Source of the DNA: Alphaproteobacteria bacterium
GTDB lineage: Bacteria; Pseudomonadota; Alphaproteobacteria; UBA11222
NCBI GenBank assembly: GCA_003454415.1
Contig: DMKG01000067.1
Location: forward strand, 1,462 to 10,226
Reading direction: 5' to 3'
DNA length: 8,765 nucleotides
Both the position numbers and the translations under genes were made by a program. Numbering within the stretch: the first letter of the stretch is position 1; each line of letters opens with the position of its first letter. Under the pieces are notes generated by a model that did not search any database, had not been told where the DNA came from, and saw only the letters and a list, made by a program, of their open reading frames with translations. This document shows positions 1-5,670 of the stretch, piece by piece.

Positions 1-2
1 CG

Positions 3-563
3 CCGAACATCGCCTATGACAATCCGGGCACCAATTCGGACGGGCTGCAGACAACGGATGGATTTGCCGGATTCAATGGCGCCACCGACCGTTATGACTG
101 GACTTATATCGGCCGCGGAGAGTTTTATGTGCCAGGTAACAGCTACCGTCTGGCGCAGGGCAGCCACCAGTACAGTGATATTTTTCTCCCCAAGCACATC
201 AACCAGGATTTGGTGCGTTACGAGTTGGCGCGCGCCCATGTCTTAGAGGCCAAAGTGCGCCCCGAGACCCGTCATATTTACGCCAAGCGCAAATTCTATT
301 TGGAAGAGGATGGCTGGTTTATTACGCAAAGCAGCGCTTATGACACGCGTGGCGATTTGTGGCGCGTACAGGAACAGTATGGCCAGACTTACTACGAAGT
401 TCCACTTTGCGACCGTGTTGGCGCGGCTGTTTATGACTTGAATGCAGGCCGCTATCTGGTCGATAGCTTTCTCAACCAGGAACCGCCGGCTAATTACAAC
501 GCGGCTGAGTTGAGCGAGGACCGCTATACGCCGGACGCCATCCGCCGCCTTGGCGTACGCTGA
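3..563 (+). CDS. DUF1329 family protein, C-terminal part (cut by window edge)
   Basis: The reading frame is open from the left edge to a TGA at 561-563 and gives 186 residues, so the 5' part lies outside the window. It aligns end to end with residues 271-457 of the complete DUF1329 protein at 1254-2627, with one residue less near 'FLPKHINQD'. By eye about two thirds of residues are identical. Shared landmarks are PNIAYDNP, GFNGATDRYDWTYIGR, RYEL.RAH.LEA, TYYEVP.CDRVGAA and the identical C-terminus DRYTPDAIRRLGVR. The family (PF07044) is exported and has a LolA-like fold in current classifications; its biochemical role is unknown, and it is often found near genes for hydrophobic-compound breakdown. 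An internal GTG at 129 is only a fragment start and not the gene start. This is the left copy of a tandemly duplicated module; nothing in the visible part is broken. Confidence 0.9.
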   Translation, partial: PNIAYDNPGTNSDGLQTTDGFAGFNGATDRYDWTYIGRGEFYVPGNSYRLAQGSHQYSDIFLPKHINQDLVRYELARAHVLEAKVRPETRHIYAKRKFYLEEDGWFITQSSAYDTRGDLWRVQEQYGQTYYEVPLCDRVGAAVYDLNAGRYLVDSFLNQEPPANYNAAELSEDRYTPDAIRRLGVR

Positions 564-601
564 GGGGTTCTACCTCGAAACAAATGAATAAGGACCGCGT
601 A

Positions 602-671
602 GAGCAATTCCCATTAAGATTGAAACATAAGGTTCAATCTTAATGGGTAAACTTAATGGGTATAATTGCTC
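602..671. repeat. Nested palindromic element with two alternative pairings
   Basis: Left arm parts are GAGCAATT (602-609) and CCCATTAAG (610-618), continuing ATTGAA to 624. A perfect 15-bp inverted partner lies at 633-647 (TTCAATCTTAATGGG) with an 8-nt loop. A second copy of CTTAATGGG at 652-660, followed by TAT and AATTGCTC (664-671), pairs with 602-618 as a 17-bp stem with a 3-nt bulge. Thus 602-618 can pair with either right arm. The right side is a 13-nt direct repeat (639-651 and 652-664). This resembles REP/MITE-type intergenic repeats. There is no ORF inside and I see no clear target-site duplication. Confidence 0.75.
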
Positions 672-698
672 GATGAATCAACCTGCTGGAGCAGCTTT

Positions 699-739
699 AT
701 CCACTTAATTGGATCGCCAGGCGATCCAATTAAGTGGAT
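699..739. repeat. Perfect 41-bp palindrome
   Basis: The 20-nt arm 699-718 (ATCCACTTAATTGGATCGCC) is the exact reverse complement of 720-739, with one central base at 719. It lies between the nested repeat element and the aldehyde dehydrogenase pseudogene. No T-run follows on the + strand, so a simple intrinsic terminator is unlikely. It could be a binding site for a dimeric protein, a REP-like unit or a relic of insertion. Confidence 0.85.
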
Positions 740-783
740 GCTTCTCCTGTCGTCCCGTTTCGATTCAGACTGCCGCTTCTGAT

Positions 784-1125
784 TCAGCCTTTTGCATGAG
801 ATTTCAATACTTTGCACATGTGCGGGGTAAAGGGTCGGCGTATGCAACGCCCCAGATCAAAACGCCTGCCCTACTCGAACACCGCCTTCGGGCGGCAGAA
901 GTTCCTGAAACCGTCAAACCCGTGATAGGCGGCCATGCCGCTGGCGCCCATGCCGCTGGCGCCGACGCCTCCCCTGAAAGGCAGGTCTACCTGCGCAACA
1001 TTCATGTGTTCATCGACGTCCAGCAACAGGGTTGGAGGGATTTTCAGTCTGTTGGGTGAAATCCTCATTCGGGATTGATTTCGGTGACTCTAGCACCTTT
1101 CGATCTGGGCTTCTGCCAGATTAGG
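784..1125 (-). pseudogene. Decayed coniferyl aldehyde dehydrogenase-type gene (3' remnant)
   Basis: The minus strand matches the C-terminal third of the intact dehydrogenase at 2735-4195. Recognisable blocks in order are SKGARVTEINP, NEDFTQQ, KIPPTLLLDV, VAQVDLPF, GGVGASGM, AYHGFDGFRNF, KAVFE, GRRFDLGR, RRPFTPHM and a final TGA at 784-786. Lesions seen: loss of about 315 N-terminal codons; frameshifts near 1068-1071 and near 1045-1050; an in-frame loss of about 65 codons between 'DV.EHMN' and 'VAQVDLPF'; one inserted Arg codon in DLPF-R-GG; a 15-bp tandem duplication giving GASGM twice; and a TAG at 871-873 where the intact protein has Gln. Nucleotide similarity fades near 1120-1125, just before the next gene's promoter. 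The missing stretch includes the catalytic Asn, Glu and Cys, so no activity is possible. This is the partner of the left DUF1329 copy. Confidence 0.9.
933..962. repeat. 15-bp perfect tandem duplication inside the pseudogene
   Basis: CCATGCCGCTGGCGC occurs at 933-947 and again at 948-962. The intact dehydrogenase has a single copy at the matching place. On the minus strand the unit encodes GASGM, so the remnant reads GASGM-GASGM. It looks like a replication-slippage duplication in a gene no longer under selection. Confidence 0.9.
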
Positions 1126-1190
1126 TTGACATTTTGTTAAAGCGCTTTGCTTAAACCTCTGGCATGGTCACTTTTTTGACGATATAGTCA
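1126..1190 (+). promoter_or_regulatory. Candidate promoter and operators for the intact DUF1329 gene
   Basis: A consensus -35 box TTGACA lies at 1126-1131. A weak -10 candidate, CTTAAA, is at 1150-1155 (18-bp spacer). The spacer holds a perfect 10-bp palindrome, AAAGCGCTTT (1139-1148), set in TGTTAAAGCGCTTTGC; this resembles LacI/GalR-family operators, which have a central CG. A further inverted repeat, TGAC-N6-GTCA, is at 1177-1190. The leader to the start codon is about 90 nt. The -35 and the palindromes are visible; promoter activity and regulator identity are inferred. Confidence 0.45.
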
Positions 1191-1253
1191 TCAACATCAA
1201 CCACATAATAACTCTTAGCAGGAGAGAACAAACAACAGGAGGAGGTAAACGGT

Positions 1254-2627
1254 ATGAGCACAAGGATGACTTTATATGCGGTTTCTTTTGGCATGCTGCT
1301 TTCAGCTTCAGCTTATGCCGGGGTGCCCCCGGAAGTAGCCGACCGGCTTGGCAAGGATTTGACCCCTATGGGGTCACAGAAATCGGCCAACAAGGATGGA
1401 ACTATCCCTGAATGGACCGGAGGTCTGCAATCGCCCCCTTCCAACGTCTCCTATAAAGTTGGGGACCGCCATCCTGATCCCTATGCTTCCGACAAGATTC
1501 TGTTCACCATTACCGCCGCGAATATGGGGCAGTATGAAAAGAATCTTGGCGATCTGCCAAAGGCGATGTTCAAGGCCTATCCAGACACTTACAAAATGAA
1601 CGTCTATCCGACGCACCGGTCCTGCGCGCAGCCGGATGGGGTCTATGAGGTGGTCAAACAGAATGCGTTGAACAGCGTAGGGTCGATGGATGGGTCAGGC
1701 TTTTCAGGCGCGATCCGTTCAACCGCCTTCCCAATTCCCAGCACCTCTCAGGAAATCATGTGGAATCACACGCTGAAATTCCGCAATTTCAAATTCACCC
1801 GGCAACTGGTGTTCGCAGCGCCAACACGCGCCGGCGATTTCACCAGCTATGTCGATCAGAACGAAGGCTATGTTCTCTATAGCGACCCGTCCAAGCAAGA
1901 CGTCTCGGAACTGAATAATATCGCCTTCTACTACATTTCGAACACCATCGCCCCGGCGCGCAGCGCGGGCAATGTGATTCTTGCCCATGACACGATCAAT
2001 ATCTCGCAGGGCGCCCGCAAGGCCTGGGTGTACAGCCCGGGCACGCGCCGTGTGCGCCGCGCGCCGAATATCGCCTATGACAACCCGCTGAGTAACTCGG
2101 ACGGTCTCGACACCACCGACAATTTCGGCGGCTTCAATGGCGCTACTGACCGTTATGACTGGACTTATATAGGCCGCCAGGAAGCCTATATGCCGAATAA
2201 CAACTACCGCTTCGCCCAGCGGGATATTCAGTATAAAGATATTCTGATCCCCGGCGGACACCTGAATCAGGATTACCTGCGTTACGAACTGCAGCGCGCC
2301 CATATTCTCGAGGCCAATCTGCGCCCCAACACCCGGCACCTCTACGCCCGGCGCAAATTCTGGATAGAAGAGGACAGCTGGTTCGTGCTTCAGAACAGCG
2401 CCTATGACGGCCGCGGCAATCTTTGGCGCCTGCATGAACAGTTTGCGATGACCTATTATGAGGTTCCTGTGTGCGACCGGGTTGGCGCAGCCACCTATGA
2501 TCTGAACGCGCGCCGCTATCTCGCCGGTTCCCTGGTCAATCAGGAGCCGCAAATCAGCTGGAACGCGGATGAGCTTGTGGCGGACCGGTATACGCCGGAC
2601 GCCATCCGCCGCCTTGGCGTGCGTTAA
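1254..2627 (+). CDS. DUF1329 family exported protein
   Basis: This is a complete 457-residue protein of the DUF1329 family (PF07044), a usual length for the family. Residues 1-22 form a Sec signal peptide: a short polar start, the hydrophobic run LYAVSFGMLLSASA, and an AYA cleavage site before GVPPEVADRLGKDLTPMG, which is the typical mature N-terminus. Conserved blocks include IPEWTGG (51-57), YKMNVYPTHRSCAQPDGVYE (113-132), PNIAYDNP (271-278), GFNGATDRYDWTYIGR (293-308), RYEL.RAH.LEA and the end DRYTPDAIRRLGVR. Two cysteines, C124 and C407, could pair in the periplasm. The start is set by a strong AGGAGGAGGT (1237-1246), 7 nt before the ATG. Family members are thought to sit in the periplasm or outer membrane and recur near DUF1302, RND and lipid/steroid catabolism genes, but no reaction is established. 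It converges on an aldehyde dehydrogenase, as its left paralogue does on a dead one, which suggests a shared role. Confidence 0.92.
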   Translation: MSTRMTLYAVSFGMLLSASAYAGVPPEVADRLGKDLTPMGSQKSANKDGTIPEWTGGLQSPPSNVSYKVGDRHPDPYASDKILFTITAANMGQYEKNLGDLPKAMFKAYPDTYKMNVYPTHRSCAQPDGVYEVVKQNALNSVGSMDGSGFSGAIRSTAFPIPSTSQEIMWNHTLKFRNFKFTRQLVFAAPTRAGDFTSYVDQNEGYVLYSDPSKQDVSELNNIAFYYISNTIAPARSAGNVILAHDTINISQGARKAWVYSPGTRRVRRAPNIAYDNPLSNSDGLDTTDNFGGFNGATDRYDWTYIGRQEAYMPNNNYRFAQRDIQYKDILIPGGHLNQDYLRYELQRAHILEANLRPNTRHLYARRKFWIEEDSWFVLQNSAYDGRGNLWRLHEQFAMTYYEVPVCDRVGAATYDLNARRYLAGSLVNQEPQISWNADELVADRYTPDAIRRLGVR

Positions 2628-2640
2628 CTGCCACGGGGCG

Positions 2641-2664
2641 CGCGCCTGTCTTCGACAGTGCGCG
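2641..2664 (+). other. Hairpin just after the DUF1329 stop
   Basis: CGCGCCTGTC (2641-2650) pairs with GACAG-T-GCGCG (2654-2664) around a TTC loop, with one bulged T. It lies 13 nt after the stop and ahead of the main terminator, and no T-run follows. It may protect the 3' end of the message. Confidence 0.5.
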
Positions 2665-2683
2665 TCCTTCCTGATGAAAAACA

Positions 2684-2711
2684 AAACGGGCCGCCCTCCA
2701 GCGGCCCGTTT
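2684..2711. terminator. Bidirectional intrinsic terminator between convergent genes
   Basis: An 11-bp perfect stem, AAACGGGCCGC (2684-2694) with GCGGCCCGTTT (2701-2711), has a 6-nt loop. The flanks are A-rich on the left (GATGAAAAACAAAA) and T-rich on the right (TTTCATTT). The stem therefore gives a U-tract when read from either side, fitting the end of the DUF1329 message and of the facing dehydrogenase message. Confidence 0.85.
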
Positions 2712-2734
2712 CATTTCCAGTCACAGCGCCAAAT

Positions 2735-4195
2735 TCAGCGTTTAGCCTGAGTATTCAGTATTTTGCGCATGCGCGGGGTGAAGGGCGGACGCATGAAACG
2801 CCCCAGATCGAATCGTCTGCCCTGTTCGAACACCGCCTTCGCATGACTGAAATTCTTGAAACCGTCAAAGCCGTGATAGGCGCCCATGCCGCTGGCGCCG
2901 ACACCGCCAAACGGCAGATCTTCCTGCGCTACATGCAGCATGACATCGTTGATCGCCGCCCCCCCTGACGTCGTACGGTCAAGCACCCTTTGCTTTTCCC
3001 CCTCGTCGTCTCCGAAGTAATATAAAGCGAGCGGCCGCGGATGGGCGTTGACATAATCTATGACCTCATCGGTGGTTTCATAGGTTTTGACCATCAGCAG
3101 CGGCCCGAAAATCTCTTCCTGAGCGATCTTCATGTCTTCCGTGACATCGAGGACCAGCGTTGGGGGAATTTTGTGAGCTGGCTGTTGCGAGAAATCTTCG
3201 TTTGCAGGATTGATCTCGACAATCCTGGCGCCCTTCGATTTGGCGTCCGTCAGATAACCCTGCAGACGGTCATAATGGCGCTGATTGATGACCGAAGTAT
3301 AATCAGGGTTATCCTTCAGTGCGGGATACATCGAGGACACCGAGCGCTCAGCCGAGGCGACAAAGGCGCCCTCGCTATGTTTGGCGACAAAGACATAATC
3401 AGGGGCAAGGCAGATCTGGCCGGCATTCACTGTCTTGCCATACATGATACGGTCCGCAGCTGTCTGCAACTGGCAGTTATTGCCAATGATCGTGGGGGAT
3501 TTTCCGCCAAGCTCCAAAGTCACCGGAGTGAGGTTTTCAGAGGCTGCGCGCATGATGTGTTTGCCGACAGCGGTAGCGCCAATGAATATCATGTGATCAA
3601 AAGGAAGAGAACTGAACAGTTGCCCCACATCCGGGCCGCCTGGAAACACCGCCACTTCCGTTTCATCAAATGCGCTGGCGAACATTCTTTCCGTCAATTC
3701 GGCTGTGCGCGGCGTGTATTCCGATGGCTTGAGCATCAGCCGGTTGCCTGCGGCGAAAATCCCCGCCAGGGGGGAAAAAGTCATCGCCATGGGAAAATTC
3801 CATGGCGTGATGAGGCCAACCGTCCCGAGCGGCTGATACTCGACCCGCGCCTTGCCTCCAGCCAGATTGAAGGGAAACGTTGCGGAACGCTTCGACGGCC
3901 GCATCCATTTCCGCAAATTCTTTTTTGCTTCCTTCAGGCCGCCAAGACAGCCCACCACATCCGTCATCAGAGTCTGGTCAATGCTGCGATGCCCGAAATC
4001 CTGCCGCAGCGCCTCACAGATTTCGTCCTTATGATCAACGAGGACGCCAATAGCGCGATCGATACGGTCGATACGCAGGGCCAGACTGGGTGCGCCTTCC
4101 CGGATATGGGCCTGTTTCTGACGATCCAGGACGCTGCGCATGCGCGCCCCGATGGACGCGTGATCATTTTGAGAGATTTCCGCCATTGTGCTCAT
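2735..4195 (-). CDS. calB: Coniferyl aldehyde dehydrogenase-type NAD(P)-dependent ALDH
   Basis: This is a 486-residue cytosolic aldehyde dehydrogenase that oxidises an aldehyde to its acid with NAD(P)+. The catalytic set is present: Asn133 in TPWNFPMAM, Glu228 in VTLELGGKSP, and the nucleophile Cys262 in NAGQICLAPDYV. Other ALDH blocks are MLKPSEYTP, FIGATAVGKHI (cofactor-binding turn), EEIFGPLL and DLPFGGVGASGMGAYHGFDGF. The N-terminal RIDRIDRAIGVL and RSIDQTLMTDV blocks and the C-terminal RRFDLGRFMRPPFTPRM point to the coniferyl aldehyde dehydrogenase (CalB) subgroup. The true substrate may be another aromatic or long-chain aldehyde. I chose the ATG at 4195 because GGAGGA (4208-4203) sits 7 nt upstream; an in-frame ATG at 4222 would add 9 residues but has no ribosome site. 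The gene converges on DUF1329 and is divergent from the diguanylate cyclase. A decayed paralogue lies at 784-1125. Confidence 0.9.
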   Translation of the reverse strand: MSTMAEISQNDHASIGARMRSVLDRQKQAHIREGAPSLALRIDRIDRAIGVLVDHKDEICEALRQDFGHRSIDQTLMTDVVGCLGGLKEAKKNLRKWMRPSKRSATFPFNLAGGKARVEYQPLGTVGLITPWNFPMAMTFSPLAGIFAAGNRLMLKPSEYTPRTAELTERMFASAFDETEVAVFPGGPDVGQLFSSLPFDHMIFIGATAVGKHIMRAASENLTPVTLELGGKSPTIIGNNCQLQTAADRIMYGKTVNAGQICLAPDYVFVAKHSEGAFVASAERSVSSMYPALKDNPDYTSVINQRHYDRLQGYLTDAKSKGARIVEINPANEDFSQQPAHKIPPTLVLDVTEDMKIAQEEIFGPLLMVKTYETTDEVIDYVNAHPRPLALYYFGDDEGEKQRVLDRTTSGGAAINDVMLHVAQEDLPFGGVGASGMGAYHGFDGFKNFSHAKAVFEQGRRFDLGRFMRPPFTPRMRKILNTQAKR

Positions 4196-4274
4196 GCCGA
4201 TTTCCTCCATTTCTTGCGCCATACTCAGAAAAATATTCTGGACTAGGGCCGCAAACCCCAGGAATTAACAGTAA

Positions 4275-4292
4275 CGAAACTGACGTGTTTCG
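4275..4292. promoter_or_regulatory. Inverted repeat in the divergent spacer, possible operator
   Basis: CGAAAC (4275-4280) and GTTTCG (4287-4292) form a perfect 6+6 inverted repeat around TGACGT, with flanking AA and (G)TT that nearly extend it. It lies between the dehydrogenase start (4195) and the diguanylate cyclase start (4334), as expected for a dimeric repressor site serving either gene. The regulator is unknown, and I could not place clear -35/-10 boxes. Confidence 0.4.
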
Positions 4293-4303
4293 GTTGGCAT
4301 TAT

Positions 4304-4334
4304 TAACTAATTGGTTACTAGAGAGAATTAGTTA
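4304..4334 (+). promoter_or_regulatory. Stem-loop spanning the ribosome site and start codon of the cyclase
   Basis: TAACTAATT (4304-4312) is the exact reverse complement of AATTAGTTA (4326-4334). The 13-nt loop (4313-4325) contains the presumptive ribosome site GAGAG (4321-4325), and the right arm ends on the A of the ATG. In RNA this AU-rich hairpin could modulate initiation; in DNA it could be an operator. The repeat is visible; the function is inferred. Confidence 0.45.
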
Positions 4335-5476
4335 TGGTCAACAATAAAGCCTGCAGTCAGGCTTTGGACAGAAAACCGGGTAACATGACCACTTCAGTAA
4401 AAAGCGATGGACTGACCACTCCATTTTCACCGCAATCAGGCCGGCGGCCCTCCGATCATGCTAGAACGGCCATGCATTTAATGAAAGAGCATAAGATCGA
4501 GCCTTATCCGGATCATTTCAGGATCTGGTATACCTATTCCAGCGGCGCCAACAAGAATCTCAACCGCACGATTGATATTCTTCTATCAAACAGGCGTGAG
4601 ATATCTCATACCGTTTGTGAAAACCTGTATAGCGAGTTCTTTGTTGGACAGGAAGAAAGCGCCCAGATGGCGGGCATCACTCTGAAAATCAAAGGAAAGC
4701 TGCAGGACATGGTCGCTGGTCTGAAAAAGGCTGGCCTGGATACGTCGCAATTCAACACGGTACTGGAAGGCGCGGGTCAGGCGCTGCAAGACACTCCAGA
4801 GACGCAACCCGAACTGATTTCGATCATTGATCTTCTGATGCAAGCCACGAGACAGATGAAGGAGCACAACGAAAAGCTGGACAAACAGCTGCACAGCTCT
4901 ATTGAGCAGGTTTCCGATCTGCATAACAAGATTGAAGAAATTCGTACGGTCTCCATCACGGATATGCTGACGGGGGTCGGCAATCGCAGGTACTTTGATG
5001 AACATTTAGTAGAATTCGCGCGGGACAGCATGGAAACGGGCGAACCGTTAAGCCTTCTCTTTCTTGATATCGATAAATTCAAAATATTCAATGACACATG
5101 GGGACATGCCCTGGGAGATCAGGTTTTACGCCTGTTTGCAGGCGTCATGCTGAGAGCCGTGGGAAACAAGGGAGCATGCTCCAGATATGGCGGAGAGGAA
5201 TTCGCCGTTTTATTGCCCAAGCAGGAAATCGGCAGCGCAACCAAGATCGCTGAGGAAATAAGGCGCGCCATCGCCAGCAGAGAGGTCGTCAATCGCTCTA
5301 ACGGACAAAAAGTCGGACTCATCACAGTTTCAGTCGGCGTTGCGCAATATGAGCTTGGAGAGTCCCTGACAAAGCTGGTTGAACGAGCCGACGCCTGTCT
5401 CTACGCCGCCAAACAGGGCGGCCGCAACAGGGTGTTCAGCGAAAATGAAATGCCGCAACCGGCCTGTAAACACTGA
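4334..5476 (+). CDS. Diguanylate cyclase (GGDEF domain)
   Basis: This 380-residue protein makes cyclic di-GMP from two GTP. Residues 40-105 form an N-terminal region (ARTAMHLMKEHKIEPYPDHFRIWYTYSSG) seen in many alphaproteobacterial GGDEF proteins. Residues 165-205 look like a coiled-coil helix leading into the catalytic domain (about 206-368). The domain has SITDMLTGVGNRRYFDE, the metal-binding LDIDKFKIFNDTWGHALGDQVL (Asp245) and the active-site loop GGEEF (286-290), so it should be active. No membrane segment is seen. The R-x-x-D inhibitory site normally five residues before GGEEF is absent (GNKG there), so feedback by c-di-GMP at that site is unlikely. The ATG at 4334 has GAGAG 8 nt upstream; an in-frame ATG at 4385 is possible but lacks a ribosome site. 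It is transcribed away from the dehydrogenase and has no obvious partner gene. Confidence 0.93.
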   Translation: MVNNKACSQALDRKPGNMTTSVKSDGLTTPFSPQSGRRPSDHARTAMHLMKEHKIEPYPDHFRIWYTYSSGANKNLNRTIDILLSNRREISHTVCENLYSEFFVGQEESAQMAGITLKIKGKLQDMVAGLKKAGLDTSQFNTVLEGAGQALQDTPETQPELISIIDLLMQATRQMKEHNEKLDKQLHSSIEQVSDLHNKIEEIRTVSITDMLTGVGNRRYFDEHLVEFARDSMETGEPLSLLFLDIDKFKIFNDTWGHALGDQVLRLFAGVMLRAVGNKGACSRYGGEEFAVLLPKQEIGSATKIAEEIRRAIASREVVNRSNGQKVGLITVSVGVAQYELGESLTKLVERADACLYAAKQGGRNRVFSENEMPQPACKH

Positions 5477-5492
5477 ACAGAAACACCTGATT

Positions 5493-5512
5493 AGGCGGGG
5501 ATAATACCGCCT
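5493..5512 (+). terminator. Weak hairpin after the diguanylate cyclase
   Basis: AGGCGG (5493-5498) pairs with CCGCCT (5507-5512) around an 8-nt AT-rich loop, 16 nt after the stop codon. Only TT follows, so it is at best a weak intrinsic terminator. Confidence 0.35.
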
Positions 5513-5566
5513 TCCGCTCTGGCCCCACCACTATCCGTTCCTTTCGTCCCACCTGTAAGTGTGCTT

Positions 5567-5596
5567 AACTGCCCATGCGCATCCGGTTGCGCAGTT
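5567..5596 (+). other. Inverted-repeat cluster in the spacer before the enoyl-CoA hydratase gene
   Basis: AACTGC (5567-5572) is the reverse complement of GCAGTT (5591-5596), and the self-complementary hexamer TGCGCA occurs twice inside (5576-5581 and 5588-5593). It lies about 75 nt ahead of the next start codon, a plausible operator or leader position. No clear promoter boxes were found between 5477 and 5670. Confidence 0.3.
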
Positions 5597-5670
5597 CCTG
5601 GTCAGGACACGTGCCGCGCATAAGAGCTGTGCAATCGGGATAGGGGCTCGTGCATAGACGGGGCAAGGCT

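Noticed and set aside
661..666. TATAAT as a promoter -10 box
   Set aside because: No acceptable -35 box is found 16-18 bp upstream, and no plus-strand gene follows before the pseudogene.
602..739. CRISPR array or insertion sequence
   Set aside because: The repeats are inverted and not regularly spaced, there is no transposase gene, and no target-site duplication is visible.
653..847. 64-codon open frame on the minus strand
   Set aside because: It spans the palindromes and the last part of the pseudogene in a different frame; there is no ribosome site or motif.
709..1059. 116-codon open frame on the plus strand
   Set aside because: It begins inside the 41-bp palindrome and then runs antisense through the ALDH remnant, which explains the sequence better.
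871..1068. Short minus-strand gene encoding a 65-residue ALDH-like peptide
   Set aside because: It is an open stretch within the pseudogene, bounded by a frameshift stop and the Gln-to-TAG stop; homology continues on both sides.
1719..2714. 331-codon open frame on the minus strand
   Set aside because: It lies antisense to the DUF1329 gene, which has a signal peptide, a strong ribosome site and family motifs. The antisense product has no recognisable motif.
4196..4222. Upstream start adding nine residues to the aldehyde dehydrogenase
   Set aside because: The ATG at 4222 has no ribosome site, whereas GGAGGA is correctly placed for the ATG at 4195.
3041..4246. 401-codon open frame on the plus strand
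   Set aside because: It is antisense to the aldehyde dehydrogenase, whose catalytic motifs are all present; the plus-strand product shows no family features.
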